DNA from: an uncultured Candidatus Neoarthromitus sp.
GTDB lineage: Bacteria > Bacillota > Clostridia > Clostridiales > Clostridiaceae
Assembly (NCBI GenBank): GCA_937890765.1
Contig: CALADQ010000012.1
Span: 1 to 64,000, forward strand
Direction: 5' to 3'
Length of the DNA stretch: 64,000 bases
Both the position numbers and the translations under genes were made by a program. Shown one piece after another: positions 1-8,432 of this stretch. Under the pieces are notes generated by a model. That model did not search any database, had not been told where the DNA came from, and worked only from the letters and a program-made list of their open reading frames with translations. How positions within the stretch are numbered: position 1 is the stretch's first letter; the number at the start of each line of letters is the position of its first letter.

Positions 1-90
1 AAAACACAAAAATCAAATTACGCTATTCTATTTTTAAATAATTTTGTTCGGAAAAATTGAAAGACTTCCTCGTGTGGGGGAGTCTTTTTT
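1..90 (+). repeat. Flagellin 3'-UTR/terminator repeat, left copy
   Basis: This stretch matches the reverse complement of 63319-63409, which lies directly downstream of the right-edge flagellin gene. Bases 8-56 are identical to the reverse complement of 63354-63402 (49 bases). Over the whole 90-91 bases I count six mismatches and one single-base indel. The similarity stops right after the terminator T-run. By analogy with the right copy, a flagellin gene on the plus strand should end roughly 40 bases before position 1, outside the window. That last step is inference. Confidence 0.85.
60..90 (+). terminator. Rho-independent terminator of an off-window (probably flagellin) gene
   Basis: A 12-bp stem (60-71 with 76-87, including two G-T wobbles) around a GTGT loop runs into a T-run ending at 90. 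The two bases by which the distal arm differs from the right-hand copy keep pairing with the same proximal arm, so the fold is preserved. Confidence 0.85.
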
Positions 91-133
91 ATTTAAAAAT
101 CATTTCTCAATTTCAAGATTCAAATATAAAAAG

Positions 134-162
134 TTGATGAAAAAGTTTTTAAAATGTATAAT
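134..162 (+). promoter_or_regulatory. Sigma-A type promoter for deoC
   Basis: TTGATG at 134-139 and a perfect TATAAT at 157-162 are separated by 17 bases. Transcription would start near 169, giving a leader of about 25 bases before the deoC ribosome binding site. Confidence 0.75.
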
Positions 163-194
163 TCTTAGAAGAGATTGAAAAGGGGTGTGTGGAA

Positions 195-845
195 ATGTTT
201 AGTAAATATTTTGATCATACGATTTTAAAAGCAAACGCTACCGAAAAAGAAATTATGAATTTATGTGAAGAGGCTAAGAAGTATAATTTTGCATCTGTTT
301 GTGTGAATCCATGTTTTGTTAAAACTTGCGTTGAATTTTTAAGTGAAAGCGATATCGATGTTTGCACTGTAGTTGGTTTTCCTCTTGGAAGCATGACAAC
401 TCAAAGCAAATTATTTGAAACAGAAGACGCTATAAAAAATGGCGCAACAGAAATAGATATGGTTATAAATATTGGGAAGCTTAAAGATAAACAATATGAT
501 TATGTAAAAAATGAAATTGAAGTTTTGAAAAAAGCTTGTGGAGACAAAATTTTAAAAGTTATAATCGAAACCTGTCTTCTTACTGACGATGAAAAAATAA
601 AAGCTTGTGAACTTTCAAAAGAAGCTGGTGCCGATTTTGTGAAAACTTCTACAGGAATGTCAATAGGCGGAGCGACGGAAGAAGATATTGTATTAATGAG
701 AAAAACTGTTGGAAAAGATTTAGGTGTTAAAGCTTCAGGTGGAATAAGAGATTTGATTTCTGCAAATAAAATGATAGAGGCAGGGGCAAATAGGATAGGT
801 TGTTCTAACACTGTAAACATAATGAAGTCTTACAATGACAAATAG
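195..845 (+). CDS. deoC: Deoxyribose-phosphate aldolase
   Basis: DeoC cleaves 2-deoxyribose 5-phosphate to glyceraldehyde 3-phosphate and acetaldehyde, the last step of deoxynucleoside salvage in the cytosol. The 216-residue protein has normal family length. It carries the Schiff-base lysine in VKTSTG (K150), the second lysine in GVKASGG (K179) and the aspartate of EIDMV (D88), all expected for class I DeoC. I start at ATG 195 because the AGGGGTG ribosome binding site (181-187) sits 7 bases upstream. The in-frame GTG at 189 is too close to it. It has its own promoter and terminator, so it is probably monocistronic. No deoxynucleoside phosphorylase or permease gene is next to it. Confidence 0.96.
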   Translation: MFSKYFDHTILKANATEKEIMNLCEEAKKYNFASVCVNPCFVKTCVEFLSESDIDVCTVVGFPLGSMTTQSKLFETEDAIKNGATEIDMVINIGKLKDKQYDYVKNEIEVLKKACGDKILKVIIETCLLTDDEKIKACELSKEAGADFVKTSTGMSIGGATEEDIVLMRKTVGKDLGVKASGGIRDLISANKMIEAGANRIGCSNTVNIMKSYNDK

Positions 846-878
846 AATAATATATTTTCAAATATCATATTAATATAG

Positions 879-925
879 AATTCTGGTGCGACATAAAATT
901 TTGTTTGCTACCAGAATTTATTTTT
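879..925 (+). terminator. Terminator after deoC
   Basis: A perfect 9-bp stem (AATTCTGGT 879-887 with ACCAGAATT 910-918) with a 22-base loop is followed by a T-rich tract. Confidence 0.65.
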
Positions 926-1014
926 ATGTATTCATAAATTTAACAAAGTTACGAAAATGTAAGTAACTTATATAGCAAAATATTTTTTAAAAATTACACG
1001 AGGGGAGGAATATT

Positions 1015-1107
1015 ATGGAGAAGTTTTTTTCCTTTGGAGAAATGAAATTGACTGAACAAGATTACAAGGATGTTATGAAAGAATCCCTAAAAGAGACTTT
1101 TGAGTAA
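1015..1107 (+). CDS. Small hypothetical protein, 30 residues
   Basis: An ATG-started 30-codon ORF ending in TAA lies in the gap between deoC and the SGNH hydrolase. It is preceded by a near-perfect ribosome binding site (AGGGGAGG at 1001-1008, six bases before the ATG), the strongest evidence that it is translated. The product is soluble and charged: a short aromatic N-terminus (FFSF) followed by an acidic/lysine-rich stretch that could form one amphipathic helix (KLTEQDYKDVMKESLKETFE). An imperfect inverted repeat (AGTTAC 947-952 / GTAACT 963-968) lies just upstream and could be an operator, which is speculative. I do not recognise a family. Confidence 0.55.
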   Translation: MEKFFSFGEMKLTEQDYKDVMKESLKETFE

Positions 1108-1215
1108 TTTTTTTGTTTGCATATAAAAATGGATTTATTTTCAATAAATGTTTATTTTACAAATAATTAGAAATAATATATTAAATATAATCAATTTTTA
1201 TTGTGAGGATTTTAA

Positions 1216-1890
1216 TTGTCAAAAGATTTTTTGTATGAAAAATTTCAAATCGAAGAATATATGGTTAACTTTTTGAGGAGTGTTCTTTCTACTGAATGGG
1301 ACAAACATCCAGGTAAAGAAATTGTATTTTTAGGTGATTCAATAATTAGGGATTATGATCTCAATAGATTTTTCCCTAATATTAAGGACAAACTTTTTAA
1401 TTGTGGAGTTTCTGGAATAACCTCAGAAGGTTTGTTCAATATAATCAAGCAAGGTGTTGTTAGACATAACCCTAAAGTTGTTGTGATTTTAGTTGGTACA
1501 AATGATATGAGTGAAGTTAACAACAAAAGAAATGAAGAGATAATTTTTAATATTTCTAGAATTATTTGTGAATTAAAAATTATACTTAAGAAATTAAATG
1601 TCGTTTTAGTATCCATACTACCTTGCGATGAATCACGATACGGTAAAAATGCAATTGGTGGTGGTGGTAGAGAAAATTCTCGAATAATGGAGATAAATTC
1701 TTATTTAAGTGAGTTTGAAAATCATTTTAAAGATTTAATTTATGTCGATGCTTTTAGTGAATTAGCAGATAAAAATGGAAGCATGATAAATTCTTATACA
1801 CATGATGGAATTCATTTAACTTTAAAAGGTTATGAAAACTTAACTTCTCTTTTGAAGCCTATAATACAAGATTTAATTAAAAAAGATTGA
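1216..1890 (+). CDS. SGNH/GDSL-type hydrolase
   Basis: The 224-residue protein has the four SGNH-hydrolase blocks. Block I is GDS with the catalytic serine at S42, block II is the glycine in GVSG (about residue 67), block III is GTND (94-97), and block V is DGIH, giving the D197/H200 pair. Such enzymes cleave esters or acetyl groups of lipids, glycans or peptidoglycan; the substrate cannot be told from sequence. No signal peptide is visible, so a cytoplasmic location is likely. The start is a TTG at 1216, with TGAGGAT six bases upstream. It occupies the place directly before smc where many Firmicutes have rnc and acpP. A strong terminator follows. Confidence 0.85.
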   Translation: MSKDFLYEKFQIEEYMVNFLRSVLSTEWDKHPGKEIVFLGDSIIRDYDLNRFFPNIKDKLFNCGVSGITSEGLFNIIKQGVVRHNPKVVVILVGTNDMSEVNNKRNEEIIFNISRIICELKIILKKLNVVLVSILPCDESRYGKNAIGGGGRENSRIMEINSYLSEFENHFKDLIYVDAFSELADKNGSMINSYTHDGIHLTLKGYENLTSLLKPIIQDLIKKD

Positions 1891-1902
1891 AAAAATATAA
1901 AA

Positions 1903-1938
1903 AAGTTTACATACTTAGTTATGTAAACTTGATTTTTA
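1903..1938 (+). terminator. Terminator after the SGNH hydrolase gene
   Basis: A perfect 11-bp stem (1903-1913 with 1920-1930) with a 6-base loop is followed by GATTTTTA. It separates the hydrolase from the smc unit. Confidence 0.8.
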
Positions 1939-1981
1939 TACTCTAAAATTAAAACATACTAGCTTGGGGGTTAAAAGTTAA

Positions 1982-2077
1982 ATGAAAAGAAATAGCAAAA
2001 AAAAGTTAATAACGATTATATCTTCCACTATTTTGATTATATTTTTATTTACGATTTTAATTGGATTGGTTGTTTAA
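1982..2077 (+). CDS. Small single-pass membrane peptide, 31 residues
   Basis: The ORF starts at ATG 1982 and ends at TAA 2075-2077, between the hydrolase terminator and smc. The first eight residues are strongly basic (MKRNSKKK). The remaining 23 are hydrophobic (LITIISST..IIFLF..), which is one transmembrane helix with a positive-inside N-terminus. A GGGGG run (1966-1970) upstream may be the ribosome binding site, although the 11-base spacing is long. It could be a small membrane regulator or a chance ORF. I do not recognise it. Confidence 0.45.
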   Translation: MKRNSKKKLITIISSTILIIFLFTILIGLVV

Positions 2078-2111
2078 TGACATAATTGAATAGAGGAGAT
2101 TTAATTTAAAT

Positions 2112-5100
2112 ATGATTTTAAAATCTATAGAGATGAGAGGATTTAAATCATTTGCTGATTTCACCGAATTGGTTTTTAAGGAAGGAATTACAGCTGTGGT
2201 TGGGCCAAATGGAAGTGGAAAAAGCAATATATCTGATGCGATAAGATGGTGTTTGGGAGAACAAAGTGTTAAAAATTTACGCGGTGGGAAGATGGAAGAT
2301 GTAATTTTTTCTGGAACCCAATTTAGAAAACCTGTTTCCTTAGCTCAAGTGTCTTTGACGATAGAAAATTATAACAAAGAACTTCCTATTGAGTATGAAA
2401 CTGTTAAAATTTCTAGAAAACTTTATAGATCTGGTGAAAGTGAATATTCCATAAATAATAAAGTTTGTAGACTTAAAGACATACACGAATTGTTTTTTGA
2501 CACTGGTATTGGTAAAGAAGGTTATTCTTTGATAGGACAAGGAAAAATAGAATCCATTTTAAGTGGAAAAGTGGACGATAGAAGAGCTCTTATTGAGGAA
2601 GCCATAGGAATAACCAAATACAAATTTAAAAAAGAAGAAGCTCAAAATAAAATAAATAATGCAAATGAAAATTTGATTCGAATAAATGATATATTATCAA
2701 CTTACAGTGAATATTTGGAGCCTTTGTTATTAGAAAAAGATAAAGCAGAAAAATTTTTAGGGTTTTCCAATGAGCTTAAGCAAATTGAAAGTATTTTAAT
2801 TAGCAACAAACTACATAAAATTAATTTTGAAATGAATGGAATTAAAAATGGAATTTTAGAACGTAAGTTTAATTTTGATAAATTATATAACAATAAAAGT
2901 TCTTTAGTAAAAGATAAGAATGATTTAGAAAATAAATTAGATACTTTGTTAAATGAAGAGAAAATTAATAGAGATAAGTATTATGAAATAAAAGAGAAAA
3001 TTAATTCTTCTAAAAATGATTTAAATCTTGAGAAAAATAATATCAACATGTTGATAAATTACAATGAACTTTATCAAAAGCAATTGGATGAAAATAAATT
3101 AAAAATTCAAAATATTGAGTCTCGTGAAAATATTGTGATTGAAACTAAATTTAAATTGGAAAGTGAATTAAAAGATTTGAGTTTATTTTTAAAAGATTTT
3201 GACAAAAATTTTAACGATAAAATTGTTAAAATCACAAATCTTAATTTGGATTTAGATAAATTAAAAGTTCATCAACTTGATATTTTTGAAGATAATACGG
3301 TCATAAAAAGTCAAATAGATATTGTTAAATCTCGTTTAAACAATATCAAAAGTGATATGGAGAATTTAAAAAATGAAATTAGTATAATTACAAAAAAGAT
3401 AAATGATATTGAGGATTCTATAAATCATCAAGAGTTTAATAGGGAATTAAAATATAAAGATCTTGTTTCTAAACAAAATATTTTAAAAAATTTGTCATCT
3501 CAAATTGAGAATAACAATAAAAAATTAGATTTGTATAAATCTGAAATTGAAAGATTAAACAAGTCTGTTATTGTACAAAAAACAAATCTTAATATGTTAA
3601 TGCAATTTGAAGATAATTATGATGGTTTTTCAAGAACGAGTAAAAATTTAATGAAAGAAATTAAAAATGGACAATTGATTAAGTTTAAAGAACATTGTTT
3701 TGTTTTTGGAAATGTTTTTCATACTAATCAAGAATATGAGCTTGCCATTGAGACTGCTGTGGGAATACATATGTCTGACATTATTTCCGATGATGAAAAT
3801 ATTGCCAAAGAGATAATAGAATATTTAAAATTAAATAAGCTTGGAAGAATTACAATTCATCCTTTGAATATGATTAAAGAATTCAATGTAAATTATTCGA
3901 ATGTTTTAAAAGGTAAAAAAGGTTTTGTAGATTTTGCAATAAATTTAATAAACATTGATGAAAAGTTTTTTAAGGTTGCAAAAAATATTTTGGGAAAAAC
4001 AATTGTGTGCGATAATTTGGATAATGGTTTGGAAATTGCTAAGCTCATTAATTTTTCAAATAAAATTGTTACGCTTGATTCTCAAATAATAAATTCCGGT
4101 GGATCAATGACAGGTGGAAGCAATGTTTCAAAGGGAGTAAATATTTTAGGAAGAAAGCGAAAGATTGAAGAACAAAAAAAATTAATAGACGAGGAAATTT
4201 CTAAAATTAAAAATGTTGAAGAAAAATTTTCAATGTGTAAAAATGAGAATGAAAAATTGAATTTAGATTTCAAAAATGTTGAGTTAATTACAAATGATTT
4301 AAAATTGGAATTAGTAAAATTGGATAATGAAATTTCTTCAAAAAATGATTACAAGCTTAGAGAGTTTGAAGAGCTTAACAAAAAAAATAATGCACTGATT
4401 GATTTTGAAAAAATTATAGATGAAAGTGATTCAGAACTTAAAAAGCTGAATAATAAATTTTTTGAAAATGAAAATGTGTATGATGAAATTAAAATTCGAA
4501 TAAATGATTTAAATAAAGAAATTGAAACTTGTAAGGAGCAAATTAAAAATGATGAAGATAAGGTTACCTTTGATAAAATTAGACGTGCAAAGTTGGAAGA
4601 AAATATATCAAGTGTTTTTCATGAAATCGAAAGAATTACACTAGAAAAAAGGGAACTGATTGAAGCTAATAAAAATATACAAAATGAATTTGATGATATA
4701 GTTTTGAAAATTAAAGATCATGAGTTAAATGTTGAAAAACTTAAATGTGTAATAGAGAATTTGGCAATTGAAAATATGGAATTTGAAAAAAATTTTGATA
4801 AATATGTTGTAGAGCAAACTAATTTAAAAAATAAAATCAACACATTAAACACTTATATAGAAGATTCTTCTCGTGATATTTACAAAGTTGAAAATGATAT
4901 AAATTCTTTGGAGTTGAAGTTTGTGAAACTTGAAACAGAGTTTAACAATCTTAATGATAAACTTTTAAACGAGTATGGAAAAGATTTTAATTCCATTGAT
5001 GATGAAAATTTTCATATAAAGGATTCGAAATTAAATGCTTACAATGATAAAGTTGTTTTTTTGAAAAATAGTATTTCAAATTTGGGAAATGTAAATCTTA

Positions 5101-5684
5101 GAGCGATTGAAGAATATGAGGATCTTAACAAAAAGGTCGAGTTCATGAAACAACAAAAAGATGATTTAGATAAAAGCAAACAAGAGTTGGAACAATTTAT
5201 TGAAGAGATAACTGTCAAGATGAAAGAAATTTTTAAGGTTAACTTTAAAATAATAAACGAGAATTTTGATAAAACTTTTAAAGAATTATTCAAAGGTGGA
5301 AATGCAAATTTATTATTAGGAGAGGGCGATGAGTTAGAAAGTTCTATTGATATAGTTGTTCAACCTCCAGGCAAAAAGCTACAAAATTTAAATCTTTTGT
5401 CTGGTGGAGAAAAAGGACTTTCAGCAATTTCATTATTGTTTGCGATACTTAGAATAAAGCCCGCTCCTTTTTGCGTCTTGGACGAGATTGAAGCGGCGTT
5501 AGATGACAATAATGTTTTGAGATTTTCTGAATTCTTAAAAGAATTTTCTAGAAAAATACAATTTATTGTTATAACTCACAGAAAAATAACAATGGAATCT
5601 AGCGATATTATTTATGGAGTTACGATGCAAGAAAAGGGGATATCAAAAATAGTATCCATTAATTTGGCTAATTATGAAATTTGA
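2112..5684 (+). CDS. smc: Chromosome segregation/condensin ATPase SMC
   Basis: SMC is the ATPase of the SMC-ScpAB complex that loads at parS sites and compacts and separates sister chromosomes. The 1190-residue protein has the expected architecture: an N-terminal ATP-binding head with Walker A GPNGSGKSN (31-39), a long coiled coil rich in K, E, N and L, a hinge ending in a glycine-rich SGGSMTGGS near residue 662, a second coiled coil, and the C-terminal head with signature LSGGEKG (from 1096) and Walker B VLDEIEAAL (D1124/E1125). A GAGGAGA ribosome binding site precedes ATG 2112. It is followed after 18 bases by ftsY, the usual order. The upstream rnc and acpP genes of most clostridia are absent. 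Confidence 0.98.
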   Translation: MILKSIEMRGFKSFADFTELVFKEGITAVVGPNGSGKSNISDAIRWCLGEQSVKNLRGGKMEDVIFSGTQFRKPVSLAQVSLTIENYNKELPIEYETVKISRKLYRSGESEYSINNKVCRLKDIHELFFDTGIGKEGYSLIGQGKIESILSGKVDDRRALIEEAIGITKYKFKKEEAQNKINNANENLIRINDILSTYSEYLEPLLLEKDKAEKFLGFSNELKQIESILISNKLHKINFEMNGIKNGILERKFNFDKLYNNKSSLVKDKNDLENKLDTLLNEEKINRDKYYEIKEKINSSKNDLNLEKNNINMLINYNELYQKQLDENKLKIQNIESRENIVIETKFKLESELKDLSLFLKDFDKNFNDKIVKITNLNLDLDKLKVHQLDIFEDNTVIKSQIDIVKSRLNNIKSDMENLKNEISIITKKINDIEDSINHQEFNRELKYKDLVSKQNILKNLSSQIENNNKKLDLYKSEIERLNKSVIVQKTNLNMLMQFEDNYDGFSRTSKNLMKEIKNGQLIKFKEHCFVFGNVFHTNQEYELAIETAVGIHMSDIISDDENIAKEIIEYLKLNKLGRITIHPLNMIKEFNVNYSNVLKGKKGFVDFAINLINIDEKFFKVAKNILGKTIVCDNLDNGLEIAKLINFSNKIVTLDSQIINSGGSMTGGSNVSKGVNILGRKRKIEEQKKLIDEEISKIKNVEEKFSMCKNENEKLNLDFKNVELITNDLKLELVKLDNEISSKNDYKLREFEELNKKNNALIDFEKIIDESDSELKKLNNKFFENENVYDEIKIRINDLNKEIETCKEQIKNDEDKVTFDKIRRAKLEENISSVFHEIERITLEKRELIEANKNIQNEFDDIVLKIKDHELNVEKLKCVIENLAIENMEFEKNFDKYVVEQTNLKNKINTLNTYIEDSSRDIYKVENDINSLELKFVKLETEFNNLNDKLLNEYGKDFNSIDDENFHIKDSKLNAYNDKVVFLKNSISNLGNVNLRAIEEYEDLNKKVEFMKQQKDDLDKSKQELEQFIEEITVKMKEIFKVNFKIINENFDKTFKELFKGGNANLLLGEGDELESSIDIVVQPPGKKLQNLNLLSGGEKGLSAISLLFAILRIKPAPFCVLDEIEAALDDNNVLRFSEFLKEFSRKIQFIVITHRKITMESSDIIYGVTMQEKGISKIVSINLANYEI

Positions 5685-5702
5685 AATGGAGGTTTTTAAA
5701 TT

Positions 5703-6611
5703 ATGTTGAATGATTTTTTTTCGAAGTTACGACATGGTTTGAGTAAAACCAAAGAGAATTTTACGGATAAACTTAATTCTATTTTGGGAATAGCTATGAG
5801 CATTGATGAGGATTTGTATGAAGAAATAGAAGAAATGCTTATAACTTGTGATATAAGTTCGGATATTGTATTTGAGATAATAGAAAAATTGAGAAACTTA
5901 ATTCGTGATAGGAAAATAAATAATCCTGAAATGATAAAACCGCTTTTGAAAGAAATTATGATTGAAATTCTCGAAGATGAAAATGAAGTTGTTGATGAAA
6001 AGTTTCCTAAAATAATTGTCATAATAGGAATTAATGGAGTTGGAAAAACAACAAGCATAGGAAAGCTTGCTAACAATTTTAAAAATGATGGTAAAAAAGT
6101 TTTAATTGCAGCTGGTGATACTTTTAGAGCTGCAGCTATTGAACAACTTCAAGTTTGGGCTGACAGAGTTGACGTTAAAATGATAAAACACAATCAAGGT
6201 TCTGATTCTTCTGCAGTTATATTTGATGCTATAAAATCTTTTAAAGCTAAAGGTGATGACGTTCTTATTTGCGATACAGCTGGAAGGTTGCACAACAAAA
6301 AAAATCTTATGAATGAGTTGAGGAAGATTAGCAAAATAATTGGAAATGAGTATGAAGAAGCACAGAAAGAAATTTATTTAGTTTTGGATTCCACTACTGG
6401 ACAAAATGCTCTTAATCAAGCTATTGAGTTTAAAGAAATTTCTGACATAACTGGATTAATTTTAACAAAGCTTGATGGGACGGCTAAGGGTGGAATGATT
6501 CTCTCTATAAAAAAGAAATTAGGAATACCAGTAAAGTACATAGGAATAGGCGAAGGAATTGATGACTTAGAAAAATTTTCAGCTAAAAATTTTATAGATG
6601 CTCTTTTGTAA
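5703..6611 (+). CDS. ftsY: Signal recognition particle receptor FtsY
   Basis: FtsY is the GTPase that docks SRP-ribosome complexes at the membrane for co-translational insertion. The 302-residue protein is essentially the NG domain alone, with G1 GINGVGKTT near residue 109, the DTAGR G3 motif near 191, and TKLDGTAKGG near 256. It lacks the long acidic A domain of E. coli FtsY, as is usual in Firmicutes. It is translationally linked to smc and ends in a perfect palindromic terminator. Confidence 0.97.
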   Translation: MLNDFFSKLRHGLSKTKENFTDKLNSILGIAMSIDEDLYEEIEEMLITCDISSDIVFEIIEKLRNLIRDRKINNPEMIKPLLKEIMIEILEDENEVVDEKFPKIIVIIGINGVGKTTSIGKLANNFKNDGKKVLIAAGDTFRAAAIEQLQVWADRVDVKMIKHNQGSDSSAVIFDAIKSFKAKGDDVLICDTAGRLHNKKNLMNELRKISKIIGNEYEEAQKEIYLVLDSTTGQNALNQAIEFKEISDITGLILTKLDGTAKGGMILSIKKKLGIPVKYIGIGEGIDDLEKFSAKNFIDALL

Positions 6612-6646
6612 TATGTCAAGTAAATTTACTTGACATATTTTTTTGT
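6610..6646 (+). terminator. Perfect 30-bp palindromic terminator after ftsY
   Basis: Bases 6610-6639 form a perfect palindrome, two 15-base arms with no unpaired centre, that runs into TTTTTTT. It starts on the last base of the ftsY stop codon. The distal arm also contains the -35 element of the following promoter. Confidence 0.8.
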
Positions 6647-6657
6647 GATGATATAAT
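6630..6657 (+). promoter_or_regulatory. Consensus sigma-A promoter for ylxM, embedded in the ftsY terminator
   Basis: A perfect TTGACA (6630-6635) and a perfect TATAAT (6652-6657) are separated by 16 bases. The -35 lies inside the terminator palindrome. The predicted start near 6664 is only about four bases from the ylxM ATG at 6668. Confidence 0.65.
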
Positions 6658-6667
6658 ACAAAGGGTA

Positions 6668-7006
6668 ATGGATAAGAAGGATTTGGAAAGTAGGAATGAG
6701 ATTATTTTTCTCATAGATATTTATGGCGATCTTTTGACCGAAAAACAAAAACGTATTTTGGAATTGTATTTTTTTGATGATCTGTCATTGGTCGAAATTT
6801 CTAAAATTAATAATTCGAGTAGACAATCAATTTTGTATTCAATAAATAAAAGCATTGAACAATTAGAAGTTTTTGAAAGCAAGCTTAATATTCTTAAAAA
6901 AGATAAGGAGCTTTGTGAAAAAAAATTATCCTTGATTCAAAAATTAAAAATGTGTTTGGATTATGATTTGAATAGCGATTTGTTTGAATTTATTGAAAAT
7001 TTATGA
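6668..7006 (+). CDS. ylxM: YlxM-type SRP-associated helix-turn-helix protein
   Basis: The 112-residue protein matches the YlxM/p13 family (UPF0122), encoded next to ffh in Firmicutes and implicated in SRP function. The N-terminus aligns with the family (DIYGDLLTEKQKR..LELYFFDDLSL). A sigma-70 region-4-like helix-turn-helix follows (VEISKINNSSRQSILYSINK, about residues 38-57), then a coiled C-terminus. The family alignment supports ATG 6668, yet a good ribosome binding site with proper spacing is missing: AAAGGG ends only two bases before the ATG. Together with the adjacent promoter this suggests a very short leader. It is followed by ffh after 19 bases. Confidence 0.9.
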   Translation: MDKKDLESRNEIIFLIDIYGDLLTEKQKRILELYFFDDLSLVEISKINNSSRQSILYSINKSIEQLEVFESKLNILKKDKELCEKKLSLIQKLKMCLDYDLNSDLFEFIENL

Positions 7007-7025
7007 GTAATAGGGGGGGGTGTTT

Positions 7026-8387
7026 ATGGCATTTGATGGTTTGGCTGACAAACTTCAAAATGTTTTCAAGAAACTTAAAGGAAAAGGTAAGCTATCCGAA
7101 CAAGATATTAAGCTTGCTATGCGTGAAGTGAAATTGGCGCTACTTGAATCTGATGTTAATTACAGAGTTGTTAAAAGTTTTATAAGTAATGTTAGTGAAA
7201 AATCTTTGGGCGAAAAAGTGTTGGAAAGTTTGACTCCTGCTCAACAAGTAATAAAGATTGTTAATGAAGAATTAAAATCAATAATGGGTGATGAACAAAG
7301 TAGATTAAATTTTAATCACAATGGAATCACAGTAATTATGCTTGTTGGTTTACAAGGTGCTGGGAAAACTACAATCGCTGCAAAACTTGGATTACACTGT
7401 AGAAAATCTGGGAAAAATCCATTATTAGTAGCATGTGACGTATACAGACCTGCAGCTATAAAACAATTAGAAGTTTTGGGTAATCAAATTAATATACCTG
7501 TGTTTTCTTTAGGCGATAAGGTTGACCCCGTTCAAATTGTTCGTGAAGCTTTAAAAGAAGCTGAGAAAAATTCTAATAATCTTTTGATTATAGATACTGC
7601 TGGTAGGTTGCACATAGATGAAAATCTTATGAATGAGCTTAAAAAAATAAAAGAGTTTGCTAATCCTCACGAAATTTTGATGGTGATTGATTCTATGATA
7701 GGTCAAGAATCTGTTAATGTTGCAAAAACTTTTGATGAAAATCTTGATGTTTCTGGGTTTATTTTAACAAAGTTAGATGGAGATACTAGAGGTGGAGTAG
7801 CTTTATCTATAAAAGAGGTTATCGGTAAAAATATAAAATTTATTGGTACTGGTGAAAAGGTTAATGATTTAGAAGTTTTTCATCCTGATAGAATGGCATC
7901 TAGGATTTTGGGAATGGGAGATGTTTTATCTTTAATTGAAAAAGCACAAGAAGCCATTGATAAGGATGAAGCACACAAAATAAGCCAAAGAGTATTAGCT
8001 AATGAATTTAATTTTGAAGATTTTAAAAGTGCTATGCAACAAATGAAGAAGATAGGATCGTTTTCCAAAATATTAGAAATGATTCCTGGAATTGGTGGTT
8101 CCATGAAGGAGCTTAAAAACATAAATATTGAGGATAGTGAGAAGGAATTAAATAAAGTTGATGCAATAATTAATTCCATGACCATTAGTGAAAGAAGAAA
8201 TCCTAAATTACTTATAGGTTCTTCTTCAAGAAAAAATAGAATAGCCAAAGGCTCTGGAAGCTCAATACAACAGGTTAATAAACTAATCAAAGATTTTGAA
8301 AATATGAGTAAATTAATGAAACAGTTTAATGGAATGGGTAAAGGAAAATTTGCAAAGAAAGGGTTTTTCCCTAAGTTGCCTTTTTAG
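7026..8387 (+). CDS. ffh: Signal recognition particle protein Ffh
   Basis: Ffh is the SRP54 GTPase that binds signal sequences and the 4.5S/6S SRP RNA. At 453 residues it has the N domain, the G domain with GLQGAGKTT (about 107-115), DTAGRLH (about 191) and TKLDGD (about 249), and a methionine-rich M domain with the RNA-binding GSGSSIQQVN helix-turn-helix near 405. I start at ATG 7026 (MAFDGLADKL), 5 bases after a run of eight G residues that serves as the ribosome binding site. An in-frame GTG at 7020 overlaps that site and is unlikely. It is followed by rpsP. Confidence 0.97.
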   Translation: MAFDGLADKLQNVFKKLKGKGKLSEQDIKLAMREVKLALLESDVNYRVVKSFISNVSEKSLGEKVLESLTPAQQVIKIVNEELKSIMGDEQSRLNFNHNGITVIMLVGLQGAGKTTIAAKLGLHCRKSGKNPLLVACDVYRPAAIKQLEVLGNQINIPVFSLGDKVDPVQIVREALKEAEKNSNNLLIIDTAGRLHIDENLMNELKKIKEFANPHEILMVIDSMIGQESVNVAKTFDENLDVSGFILTKLDGDTRGGVALSIKEVIGKNIKFIGTGEKVNDLEVFHPDRMASRILGMGDVLSLIEKAQEAIDKDEAHKISQRVLANEFNFEDFKSAMQQMKKIGSFSKILEMIPGIGGSMKELKNINIEDSEKELNKVDAIINSMTISERRNPKLLIGSSSRKNRIAKGSGSSIQQVNKLIKDFENMSKLMKQFNGMGKGKFAKKGFFPKLPF

Positions 8388-8432
8388 TTAAAGTAGCTTG
8401 GGAATTAAAATTAATTTTAGGAGGAATTTAAA

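Noticed and set aside
6610..6639. Perfect palindrome as a replication or transfer origin site
   Set aside because: Its position right at the ftsY stop codon and the following T-run are fully explained by a terminator.
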